Shown here piece by piece: positions 8,388-17,200 of a DNA stretch of 31,975 nt. The position numbers were made by a program, and so were the translations under genes. Source of the stretch: Euryarchaeota archaeon UBA40 (GTDB taxonomy: Archaea; Thermoplasmatota; Poseidoniia; Poseidoniales; Thalassarchaeaceae); the NCBI GenBank assembly GCA_002506875.1, contig DAYJ01000050.1, forward strand, positions 1 through 31,975, read 5' to 3'. The notes under the pieces are model-generated. The model searched no databases and was not told the origin of the DNA. It saw nothing but the letters and a program-made list of their open reading frames with translations. The first letter of the stretch is position 1. The number at the start of each line of letters is the position of its first letter.

Positions 8388-9194
8388 TCAGTCGTATTCA
8401 AGCAGATCCCAAGCAATCGTTAAATCTTCGAGATTGATTCTGCCTTGTTTCATGACTGACATCGATTCGTCCATCGTGGAATATACTATTCGAGTACCAA
8501 TCAATGGTGCATGAATTCGCGCCCAGTCTCCTCCTTCTCCAAGGCCCATCAGTGCCACATCTGGGCCCCCTTCGCGTTCTCCGATGTCCTTGGCTGCTTC
8601 GAGGACTCGTAGCGCCCCTCCGCGACTGCCGAGGCGGTAGCATATTTTCACCAGATCTCCCTTGGCAGCCATATCATCTACGCGTTGGATAATTTCCTCG
8701 ACTGGAGGAGGGCTGCTAGAGTGGTCGGAGATAATCACCTTGGTAGGTCCTGTAATTGCGCCTTTCAGTACGTTCAAATCTTCCTCGGGAACATCATCTT
8801 CGATATCGATGTAGGATACTCCCGAGTCGATGGCGAATTTTAGGACCGAAATTCTCTCGGGTTCTTCTCCTGGAAATCCTCCATCCTGGCGAACTGGTCG
8901 GCAAGTGAATATTACAGGAATCCTAATCCCTGACTTGAATGCGTTGATACTTGTCTCAACATCTACTGACTCAATTGGTAGTGGGATGTAATTCCACTTT
9001 GGTTCGCGGTTTCGCCGTCTCCGGTCGCCTTCTTCGTTTTCATCCTCTTCGATCACAGCTTCCCTCTTTATCCAGAGTTGATCAAAGCGGACTTCTACCA
9101 TGTCTGCGCCTGCGGCAGTGGCTAGTGCCGCATCCTCGAGCATCTCCTCAACAGTGTTGCCGCAAAGAGAGACAACCACCTTGGGACGAGCCAT
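8388..9194 (-). CDS. aroD: 3-dehydroquinate dehydratase, type I
   Basis: Third step of the shikimate pathway, 3-dehydroquinate to 3-dehydroshikimate, through a Schiff base. From ATG 9194 the protein has 268 residues. Visible class I features are MVEVRFDQL (E34 and R36 of the substrate site), VIFTCRPVRQDGG, YIDIEDDV, KVIISDHSSSPPP with the general base H158, and LVKICYRL with Schiff-base lysine K183; the C-terminus GTRIVYSTMDES takes the place of the usual G-x-x-T/S loop. A highly charged insert (residues ~46-60, EEDENEEGDRRRRNREPKW) separates the first two strands and is unusual. A start 16 codons further upstream is possible but less likely: MARPKVVVSL begins the first barrel strand as expected, and a weak TATA (GATTAAAC, 9219-9226) lies ~28 bases upstream. 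The aroA gene lies 12 kb away. Confidence 0.9.
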   Translation of the reverse strand: MARPKVVVSLCGNTVEEMLEDAALATAAGADMVEVRFDQLWIKREAVIEEDENEEGDRRRRNREPKWNYIPLPIESVDVETSINAFKSGIRIPVIFTCRPVRQDGGFPGEEPERISVLKFAIDSGVSYIDIEDDVPEEDLNVLKGAITGPTKVIISDHSSSPPPVEEIIQRVDDMAAKGDLVKICYRLGSRGGALRVLEAAKDIGEREGGPDVALMGLGEGGDWARIHAPLIGTRIVYSTMDESMSVMKQGRINLEDLTIAWDLLEYD

Positions 9195-9218
9195 CGAAAC
9201 CGTGGACCGGCGACTTGT

Positions 9219-9226
9219 GTTTAATC
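9219..9226 (-). promoter_or_regulatory. Possible TATA box of aroD
   Basis: GATTAAAC on the - strand, centred ~28 bases upstream of the aroD ATG at 9194, which would give a leaderless mRNA. Weak match; judged by spacing only. Confidence 0.3.
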
Positions 9227-9307
9227 CTGATGCACAATTCAAGCATATGTTCGATTTAATTTCGGATATTGAATTCGCTTTATTGCTCCCTATTTATTGA
9301 GCACTTG

Positions 9308-9315
9308 TTTATATA
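9308..9315 (+). promoter_or_regulatory. TATA box of gyrB-gyrA
   Basis: TTTATATA within an A/T-rich stretch (9240-9340) upstream of gyrB. It is the best TATA match in the window. The expected start, ~26 bases downstream near 9338, places the hairpin at 9341-9366 at the very 5' end of a ~50-base leader. Confidence 0.6.
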
Positions 9316-9340
9316 CTCTAGTTAGATATCTGAACTTTGT

Positions 9341-9366
9341 CAAAGGGCCCCCATAGGGGCCCTTTG
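9341..9366 (+). promoter_or_regulatory. Perfect 11-bp hairpin in the gyrB leader
   Basis: CAAAGGGCCCC, loop CATA, GGGGCCCTTTG: an 11-bp uninterrupted stem with a 4-base loop, GC-rich in an A/T-rich surround. It ends 21 bases before the gyrB ATG at 9388 and begins ~3 bases after the predicted transcription start. No T-tract follows, so it is not a normal intrinsic terminator. It may stabilise the mRNA, act as an operator, or extrude as a cruciform and report supercoiling; which of these is unknown. Confidence 0.65.
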
Positions 9367-9387
9367 CGAATAGATAAGGCGAGAGAT

Positions 9388-11337
9388 ATGACTGATGAAT
9401 ATGGTGCAGGCAGTATCCAGGTGCTCGAAGGATTGGAGGCTGTTCGCAAAAGGCCCGGGATGTACCTTGGCGACCCTCATGATGGATCAGCATTACACCA
9501 CTGTATCTGGGAGGTAGTGGACAATTCCGTCGATGAACACCTTGCAGGCCACACTGATTCAATCGATATTACACTACATCCTGACAATTCACTCTCCGTT
9601 AGGGATTATGGGAGAGGTATCCCCGTAGGTATTCACGAGGATTATGGGATTTCAGCAGCTGAAGTAATCATGACGAAATTACACGCTGGTGGAAAGTTCG
9701 ATAATAGTTCATACAAGGTTTCAGGGGGCTTACATGGAGTAGGTGTTTCTGCAGTGAATGCGGTTTCTGAATGGATGGAGATGACCATCCATCGTGACGG
9801 AGTCATTTATTTCCAAAGATATGAAGCAGGAGTGCCGGTAGAATCACTCAAAGAAATTGGTACTTGTGACGACACTGGCACAATGATTTCTTTCAAACCT
9901 GATTTGAGTATTTTCACAGAAGTTTTGGAATTCGATATCGAGGAAGTCAATACTAGGGTAAGCGAAACTGCTTTCCTAAATGCGGGGTTGAAAATTATAA
10001 TCTCAGATGAACGCAGTTCAGATCCTCATGTTGTAGAACACCTGTATGAAGGGGGGCTCGCAGAGTATGTGGGGCAACTCAATGAGCGTCGAGAGGCCCT
10101 CCATGCGGAAGTCATCAAAATCAGTGGCGAAAAAGAAATTGAGAAAGGGATTGTGGAAGTTGAACTTGCCTTGCAATGGTCGGATGCTTTCAGTGAATCG
10201 ATTCGCTGCTATACAAATATCATTAGAAACAAAGACGGGGGGACTCACATGTCAGGATTACGTACGGCATTAACAAGTTCTGTAAACTCTTACGCCAAGA
10301 AAAAGAACTTACTCAAAGGGGATTCACTCTCAGGGGATGATGTTCGAGAAGGTTTGGCCGCAGTAGTTAGCGTAAAACACCCCGATCCCTCATTCTCATC
10401 TCAAACAAAAGACAAGCTTGTCAGCAGTGAAGTTACAGGAATAGTCCAAACAATTGTTTACGATAAACTAGGTGAATTCTTTGAAGAAAATCCTGCAGTC
10501 GCGAAACAAATAGTCGAGAAGGCATTGCTCGCATCCAAGGCGAGAGAAGCAGCCCGAAAGGCACGTGATTTGACTCGGAGAAAGGGAGTTCTGGAAGGCG
10601 GAGGTCTTCCAGGGAAGCTTGCAGATTGTCAATCAAGAGATCCTAGCGAATGTGAAGTATACCTAGTCGAAGGTGATTCAGCAGGAGGCTCGGCTAAAAC
10701 CGGAAGAGATAGGCGCATCCAAGCAATTCTTCCACTTCGAGGAAAAATCCTCAATGTTGAACGCCAAAAGCACAACGCTGCAAAGGTTTTCCAGAATCAA
10801 GAAATTCAAACAATGATTCGCGCACTTGGCGCAGGTGTTGGAAATAATGTTGAAGAGGAAGGTGGATTCGATACTGAAAAATTGCGTTACAACAAAATCA
10901 TCATCATGACTGACGCTGATGTTGATGGTGCGCACATCCGGACTCTCATGCTAACGTTTCTTTGGAGATTTATGCGCCCTGCAATAGAAAAGGGACATGT
11001 ATTCATCGCTCAACCACCCTTATTCCAACTCTCTAAGGGGAGAGTCAGCAAGTATGCATTTACAGATGATGAAAGAGATGCTATTCTTGACGAATTAAGA
11101 GGAGATAATCCCAACGCAAAAATCGGTGTACAGAGGTACAAGGGTCTTGGTGAAATGAATCCTGAACAACTCTGGGAGACTACGATGAATCCAGAAACTC
11201 GGACCATGCTCAAAGTTACCGTCAAAGACGCAGAGGATTCTGATCGAATGTTTGAAATTCTGATGGGAGACGATGTCCCCGACAGAAGGGCGTTTATCGA
11301 AAAGCACGCTAAGGAGGTGACTAACCTTGACATCTGA
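9388..11337 (+). CDS. gyrB: DNA gyrase subunit B
   Basis: ATPase subunit of gyrase, which introduces negative supercoils with GyrA. From ATG 9388 it has 649 residues, the short GyrB form without the large insert of enterobacterial GyrB. Domains: GHKL ATPase with VLEGLEAVRKRPGMYLG, EVVDNSVDEH, DYGRGIPVG and GGLHGVGVSAVNA; transducer domain with QTKDKLVSSEV; TOPRIM with EGDSAGGSA (Glu ~428) and DADVDGAHI (Asp 509, 511, 513); the C-terminal QRYKGLGEMNPEQLWETTM. A TTG at 9337 would open the frame earlier, but it lies at the predicted transcription start and would put the hairpin inside the coding region, so ATG 9388 is preferred. Overlaps gyrA by 11 bases. Gyrase in euryarchaea is regarded as acquired from bacteria. 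Confidence 0.96.
   Translation: MTDEYGAGSIQVLEGLEAVRKRPGMYLGDPHDGSALHHCIWEVVDNSVDEHLAGHTDSIDITLHPDNSLSVRDYGRGIPVGIHEDYGISAAEVIMTKLHAGGKFDNSSYKVSGGLHGVGVSAVNAVSEWMEMTIHRDGVIYFQRYEAGVPVESLKEIGTCDDTGTMISFKPDLSIFTEVLEFDIEEVNTRVSETAFLNAGLKIIISDERSSDPHVVEHLYEGGLAEYVGQLNERREALHAEVIKISGEKEIEKGIVEVELALQWSDAFSESIRCYTNIIRNKDGGTHMSGLRTALTSSVNSYAKKKNLLKGDSLSGDDVREGLAAVVSVKHPDPSFSSQTKDKLVSSEVTGIVQTIVYDKLGEFFEENPAVAKQIVEKALLASKAREAARKARDLTRRKGVLEGGGLPGKLADCQSRDPSECEVYLVEGDSAGGSAKTGRDRRIQAILPLRGKILNVERQKHNAAKVFQNQEIQTMIRALGAGVGNNVEEEGGFDTEKLRYNKIIIMTDADVDGAHIRTLMLTFLWRFMRPAIEKGHVFIAQPPLFQLSKGRVSKYAFTDDERDAILDELRGDNPNAKIGVQRYKGLGEMNPEQLWETTMNPETRTMLKVTVKDAEDSDRMFEILMGDDVPDRRAFIEKHAKEVTNLDI
11311..11320 (+). 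promoter_or_regulatory. Strong Shine-Dalgarno site selecting a TTG start for gyrA
   Basis: AAGGAGGTGA, a full complement of the 16S rRNA tail, lies inside the end of gyrB and ends 6 bases before TTG 11327. It is the strongest ribosome binding site in the window and supports TTG over the internal ATG at 11348. Confidence 0.75.
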
Positions 11338-14074
11338 AGATGAGACAATGAATGAAGAGAGCGGCGAAGCCGTAGAAGCAGGGAACATTTTGAATCAGCC
11401 CTTGAATGAGGAAATGAAAACATCATACATCAATTACGCAATGTCTGTAATTATTGGAAGAGCTCTGCCAGATGCTCGTGATGGATTGAAACCGGTCCAT
11501 CGCCGTGTCCTTTACGGAATGCATGAAGGCGGCCATACCTCTGAAAAGAAATTCAGTAAATCAGCGCGTTCTGTAGGAGAAGTCATGGGTAAATACCACC
11601 CACATGGTGATCAATCGATCTATGATACAATGGTTAGAATGGCTCAAGAATTTTCATTGAGATACCCTCTTATCGACGGGCAAGGAAATTTCGGTTCAAT
11701 CGATGGAGACCCTCCTGCAGCAATGCGGTATACAGAGAGCCGTTTAGATAAAATCTCAAAACATATGCTTGAAGATATAGAAAAGAAAACGGTTGACTTT
11801 CAACCTAATTTCGATGATTCAGAGATGGAACCATCGGTTCTTCCTGCAAGATTACCCAACCTCCTTTTGAATGGAAGCGATGGTATCGCAGTTGGAATGG
11901 CAACAAGAATTCCCCCTCACAACCTTACAGAAGTTGCAGGTGCAATTCGATTGCATGTAAGTCGAATTCTTGAGGAAGGAGACGAGAATAAAGGTATGCC
12001 GAGCGTCTCAATAAAGGAATATATGAGCCATGTCACGGGCCCTGATTTCCCTACTGGGGCAACGATTCATGGGGTTGATGGTATCGAAGACATGTACACA
12101 GATGGCAAGGGGCGGTTTCATGTGCGTTCCAAGTGTGATGTTTACGACGATTCTAATGGGAAGAAGATCGTAATTAATGAAATTCCATATCAAGTGAAAA
12201 AAGCGGATATGCTTGTTCACATCGCAGAATTAGTCACCAAAGGAACAATAATTGGGATCCGAGATATTCGTGACGAATCTTCCAAGGAAGGAATTCGCGT
12301 AGTAATTGAAGTGAAAAACAATGCTGACCCTCATGCTGTCCTCAATCAGTTGTTCAAATCCAGTAGATTACAAGAATCATATTCAGCAAATATGATGGGC
12401 ATCTTGGATGGAAGGCCGGTCCTACTTACTCTCCCAGTGATGATTCACACCTATGTTGAGCACAGAGAATTAGTCGTCGAGAAGAGAGCACAATTTGAAC
12501 TAGAAAAGGCCGAAGCTAGAGCCCATATTCTTGAAGGTCTAGTCAAAGCACAGGCACGGATTGATGATGTAATTACAGTAGGTAAAGCCAGCTCTAGTAG
12601 AGAGCAATTTGAAGCAGTATTGCAAGGCAATGAAACGATGTCAGGTATTGCATCATTTGATTTTACAGAACCCCAGGCAAAAGCAATCGCTGAACGCCGG
12701 TTGTATCAACTTAGCCGACTTGATGTCGAAAAGGTCGAAAATGAACACAATGAATTAAAAATCAAGATTGCTGATTTGCAAGATATTATTGCTTCAAGGG
12801 TACGTCGCCTCGATATCCTCATTCAGGAACTCAATGAAATGGTGGAAAAGCATGGTGATGAGCGCAGATCAGACATAGATCCAATGCCATTATCGATGGA
12901 TCGTGAAGACCTGATTGAAGAACGAGCAATCGTAATCACACTAACCAATGATAATTACATTCGACATTTACCTGCTGAATCTTTCAGAATGCAGAATCGG
13001 GGTGGTAAGGGTATGAAAGGTGTCCAAACCAAGAATGAAGATTTTCCAACCACTTTGCTAACTTGTTTTAGTAAGGATAGATTACTAATTTTCACAAATA
13101 GGCCTGCGATTAAGAAAGTGAAAGACAAAGAGGGTAATGAAACGGAAGTCCCTTACATTGAAGGGCGAGTATATGGCCTAAGAGCTTGGGAAACACCACG
13201 GGGATCTCGAACCAGTAAAGGAGGGCATATTCGCAATGTTATTGGCTTGAAAGATGACGAAACCGTAGTATCGATTGTTCCATTAACAAAGGAACTGATT
13301 GATGATCCAGGGGATAATTTCCTAGCATTTGCCACCCAACGAGGAATAATCAAGAAGAGTCTGCTTTCTCACTACATCAAAATCAATCGAAATGGTAAGA
13401 AAGCGATTAATTTAGCAGATGGCGATGAATTAATTTCGGTAAGGCCGGGTACTGATGAAGATAATGTTGTTATGGTATCAAGTAACGGACTGGCCACTCG
13501 TTTTATGTTGAATGCAGTAAATTCTCAAGGTAGAGTATCTAGTGGAGTTCGCGGATTGAAGTTGAAAGACAACGCAAAATTGGTTGGAATGATTATCACA
13601 AATGATGAGAACACAAGTGTGCTTACATTATCAGAACAAGGAATGGGAAAACGCACTAGAATTGGAACTGGAGACTCGATACCAATAATGAAGGATGGAG
13701 AACCAGTTTTGGATCCGGAAGGAAAACCAAAAATGGGGACAGATGGGTATCGTTTGGCGAAGAACAGAGGTGGATCAGGAGTTAAAACAATGAATCTCAA
13801 TGACGGAGATGCGATTTCAAGAGTTCACCAAATCCCTGACTTGGAAGATCAATTGTTCCTACTATCAAGAAAGGGCACAGTAATCCGCCTATCTGCCTCA
13901 CAAACTAAGGAAACATCTGGGCGATCATCGAAAGGAACTCGAGTTATGGAACTACGCAATAAAGAGAAAAACGGATTTATTGACGAATTAATTTACAGTG
14001 CAAGAATGCCGGCTGAATTAGCAGAGCAAATCATCACTGAACAGGATACTGGCGAATCAACTGAAGAAGAGTAA
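11327..14074 (+). CDS. gyrA: DNA gyrase subunit A
   Basis: Cleavage and wrapping subunit of gyrase. 915 residues from TTG 11327. The N-terminus has SYINYAMSVIIGRALPDARDGLKPVHRR, the winged-helix region GKYHPHGDQSIYDTMVRMAQ and the catalytic tyrosine Y135 in AAMRYTESRL. A coiled-coil tower (roughly residues 360-520) leads to the C-terminal pinwheel, which starts with the GyrA box QNRGGKG at ~556. That box marks true gyrase rather than topoisomerase IV ParC. The C-terminus ends in an acidic stretch (DTGESTEEE). Overlaps gyrB by 11 bases and is translationally coupled through the strong Shine-Dalgarno site. By eye the two gyrase genes use more AAA, GAA and ATT codons than their neighbours, consistent with transfer, but I did not count them. 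Confidence 0.96.
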   Translation: MTSEDETMNEESGEAVEAGNILNQPLNEEMKTSYINYAMSVIIGRALPDARDGLKPVHRRVLYGMHEGGHTSEKKFSKSARSVGEVMGKYHPHGDQSIYDTMVRMAQEFSLRYPLIDGQGNFGSIDGDPPAAMRYTESRLDKISKHMLEDIEKKTVDFQPNFDDSEMEPSVLPARLPNLLLNGSDGIAVGMATRIPPHNLTEVAGAIRLHVSRILEEGDENKGMPSVSIKEYMSHVTGPDFPTGATIHGVDGIEDMYTDGKGRFHVRSKCDVYDDSNGKKIVINEIPYQVKKADMLVHIAELVTKGTIIGIRDIRDESSKEGIRVVIEVKNNADPHAVLNQLFKSSRLQESYSANMMGILDGRPVLLTLPVMIHTYVEHRELVVEKRAQFELEKAEARAHILEGLVKAQARIDDVITVGKASSSREQFEAVLQGNETMSGIASFDFTEPQAKAIAERRLYQLSRLDVEKVENEHNELKIKIADLQDIIASRVRRLDILIQELNEMVEKHGDERRSDIDPMPLSMDREDLIEERAIVITLTNDNYIRHLPAESFRMQNRGGKGMKGVQTKNEDFPTTLLTCFSKDRLLIFTNRPAIKKVKDKEGNETEVPYIEGRVYGLRAWETPRGSRTSKGGHIRNVIGLKDDETVVSIVPLTKELIDDPGDNFLAFATQRGIIKKSLLSHYIKINRNGKKAINLADGDELISVRPGTDEDNVVMVSSNGLATRFMLNAVNSQGRVSSGVRGLKLKDNAKLVGMIITNDENTSVLTLSEQGMGKRTRIGTGDSIPIMKDGEPVLDPEGKPKMGTDGYRLAKNRGGSGVKTMNLNDGDAISRVHQIPDLEDQLFLLSRKGTVIRLSASQTKETSGRSSKGTRVMELRNKEKNGFIDELIYSARMPAELAEQIITEQDTGESTEEE

Positions 14075-14089
14075 CTACCGCTTCTCTTA

Positions 14090-14098
14090 AGCCGCTCC
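14090..14098 (+). promoter_or_regulatory. Possible box A of tRNA-Ser
   Basis: TCTCTTAAG is centred ~24 bases upstream of the tRNA 5' end, in the 43-base gap after gyrA. The position fits an archaeal tRNA promoter; the sequence match is only moderate. Confidence 0.3.
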
Positions 14099-14117
14099 TA
14101 TGGGTGGACGTGATGTT

Positions 14118-14204
14118 GCGGCAGTCGCATAGCCTGGCCATTGCGCTGGATTGCTAATCCAGTGGTGTTTCACCTCGAGGGTTCGAATCCCTCCTGTCGC
14201 GCCA
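14118..14204 (+). tRNA. tRNA-Ser(GCT), CCA encoded
   Basis: Class II tRNA of 87 bases decoding AGC/AGU. Acceptor stem GCGGCAG pairs with CTGTCGC (one G-T wobble), then discriminator G and an encoded CCA at 14202-14204. The D arm has only three clear pairs (GCA/TGC). The anticodon stem CTGGA/TCCAG encloses loop TTGCTAA with anticodon GCT. The long variable arm has a GGTG/CACC stem. The T arm GAGGG-TTCGAAT-CCCTC is perfect. No intron is needed to fold it. Its last base is adjacent to the stop codon of the convergent surface-protein gene at 14205. Confidence 0.92.
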
Positions 14205-17200
14205 TTATCCGAAGAACTCGGAGAGTTCATCCTCTTCATCATTAGCGGATGGGCCTCTACCTTTCTCAAGTAGGAATTTCAAGCGGCGCCGAATCTTACG
14301 ATTCCGATTGATTACAACTGGTACAGCTACCATATTGATTGCGATGACTGCAATTGCGACAATCGCAGCGGTTTGGAAGTTAGGATCGTTGACCTCGGAA
14401 AGGAGGCTGTTGACCCAGTCATTCTCGTGATTCTTGTCCGGAACTATCTCATCAGGAATAAGGTGGGGATTTGCCTCCCAGAACATATCTGTAATGTGGA
14501 TTGAAGCAACATTGTCGTCCCTGACTAAGCCGTCAGTGTTTCCAACAATATCTGAAGGCACTAGGATATAGTGGTAATTCTGGCCGATAGATAGCCCCTC
14601 AACTCCGCTTGCCTGCTCCTCGACGAATGTCCCTGTGGAGTATGCTTCACCCGATATTCCGGTCATTATTGGACTTAGGTGGGTTACTGCCTCAGGGATG
14701 TTCTGAGTCCGATATAGAGTCCAAGTGATGTTTCCTCCATCTGGAACTCCATCCTCGTCTTGATCGGGAAGTTCTGGATATGTCCAAGTGACTGTTACCG
14801 TGTGTACGTCCGAGGTAATATTGTACGTAAGAACAGCACGCACATCCAACATCTCGGCACCTGGTGCCATCGAGTCTCCACATTGGAGGTCAGGATTGCC
14901 TACTTCTTGCCATCCGGTCACATTGCCGTGTGTATAATCCACTTCTCCTTGGTGGTCAACTGCAGCGAGAATGTAACTAGCGCAGATGCCATCGGGTAGG
15001 GGATTTGGGTCAAGCCAAGAGGTGGCTCCACCTGGTAAATCGGTTACCCAGTTCTGTGATACTGTATTCTCAAAGTCACTCTCGCTATCATAGGGCCAAC
15101 GGAATGGGAATTCAGATCGTTTGTATACCTTCCATCCGCCAAAGTAAGGATCATTGATTGGCCCCTCTGATTCCCACATGAGTTCAATTTGCCCTCCCTC
15201 TAGTTGTTGCGTCCTGAAGTTGATCGGAGTCACGTTGACAGGTGCCATATCACCAATTAGCATCATGGAGATATTGGCGCCCGAGAGGGTCCGTAGGTGG
15301 AATGAATTGTTCGTACCGTAGGACTCAAAGGATTCGCCTTCGATTAGAGGCGTAAGAATACCCGCTGGTCCATCGATGATGTGCATTGCTTGAACACTGC
15401 TTGGGTTGACACTAGATGGGATGAGTTGGCTGATATTCCCCCATATGTCGATGTAGTCGACATTCAGCACATCTCCATCTGTAGGCACCAGTCGGTAGTC
15501 AAGGGATCGGAGGGGTGTCTTTCCAATATTGGATGCCGCTGCGTGGACAACCGTCGGCGGGAATGCGGTGCCAAGTAACTCAAACTCCATTTCTTCAACC
15601 GAGATGGCTTCACCTTCCGTAATGATTGGAAGAGCATCGAAGTTGATTCGATTGAGAACGCGGATGTGTCGGATTCCTACTTCATCAAAATCTGATTCGT
15701 CCATCAACCCGTGACGGACATGGAGGGTGACAATGTGGTTGCCCATTGGGAGTGTGACATTTGCAACACGCCCTTGAGCAATAACCTCAGTGTAATCGAT
15801 CTTCCATGTGTAGTTTGCCGGCAAAGGTGCATTGGGAGCTAAACCGGCGACAAGTTGGATGGCTTCTCCAGTTTCAAACAGCATACCATCTATCGCTGGA
15901 ACGGCGACATAGGCGCCGGAAACTGTCTGATTCACCGTGATTTGTGTCTCAAGGTAATTGTTTGCCGGGTCAACTTCGGTGGGTCCTCCGGTCGCACTTG
16001 CATTCACAATATACTGGCCAATGATTGGGAGATTGAATACGCACGTTCCTTCGGCTTGTGGCATTAGCATACGCGTACATGTCACAGGATATCCTTGGAT
16101 TCCTGAACTATCTAATGAGTCGAGAACCTCAAGGCTCAAGGTTGAGTTCCATACCATATCTCCATCGTTCCGGAATTTCACTTCCAGTGAATCGTCACCG
16201 TATGGGTAAAGCGCATAGTTCTCAAATCCGATTTGAACTACTGTCTCATCACCTCTGGCGGGTAGGACTGAGAGTATAGTAATGTCAACATCATCGCTCA
16301 CGATTACCTCAAACGGGGCGCTACGATCATTCCATGCGTTCGGGTCATGGGGTGAATTAAACCATAATTCAATGGAGAATCGCCCGGTGTTGGGGAATGT
16401 AATCGGTGCGGAATCGAAGGATGTAGAGGTACTGTATCCATTGATTTGGATTGAGTTACTCTGATCTTCGATGAATAGTATCGGGATGAGTATATTCGTA
16501 GCAATACAATGAACTCCGTCGTCAAGGTCCTCAAACTCAAGGCTGAAGTTTTCTTCGGAGGACGAAGCCATCCACTCTAAACTTCCACTATTGGTTGAAT
16601 TGATCACATTGTCGTGCCTACTTTCCCAAGTAATGGCGTATGTTTCGCCAATTTGTAGACCTGTGGCATTGACGCTGAGGTTTATCCAGTCATTGCTTGA
16701 AGTTAATTCTGTACTAATGTATGGAGGTGCATCATCGGGACTGGCTCCAGTATCAGGGAGTTGATCTCCAGCCCCTATCCTGGTACAATCGCTCTGTTCT
16801 CCAACTAAGGCGTCGATTTGGTTCAGGGTCCAGCCTAGTTCTGCTTGGTCTCCAGGGGTAAATTGACCTGTGCTCGCAGTGGCCGAAAGTGTGTATTCTG
16901 TACCTGAGTTGTATGTTGTATCTGCGTTGTTGGAGAGGTAGACGATGTCTTTGAGTGGAGTTACTCGGTGGAATAGGTAGGAGATACGATCGTTTTCGGG
17001 CCGGATATCAGCTGAACTGAATTCGTATACTACAGTGTAAGTCTGATTTTGCAAATTTCCTGTGTAGATGCCTCCACTGAACTCAGCAGTATAGATTTCA
17101 TCGGGCTGTAGTGTTGGGAGGAAGAGCGTTTTGGGGAATCCAGATGCCTGACTCGGGCAGGCATTGCCAGCGGTATGGTCGCCTGCACAGACACTAACCT

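Noticed and set aside
9341..9366. Hairpin before gyrB read as a Rho-independent terminator
   Set aside because: No T-tract follows, no + strand gene ends upstream (the neighbour is the divergent aroD), and it lies just downstream of a good TATA box.
9337..9387. TTG start of gyrB 17 codons upstream
   Set aside because: It would fall at the predicted transcription start, and its first residues are encoded by the hairpin; ATG 9388 gives the usual family N-terminus.
11327..14074. Topoisomerase IV subunit ParC instead of GyrA
   Set aside because: The GyrA box QNRGGKG is present at the start of the C-terminal pinwheel, which marks gyrase.
14087..14269. Short - strand open frame over the tRNA
   Set aside because: It covers the tRNA-Ser gene and the end of the surface gene; tRNA-derived frame, not a protein.
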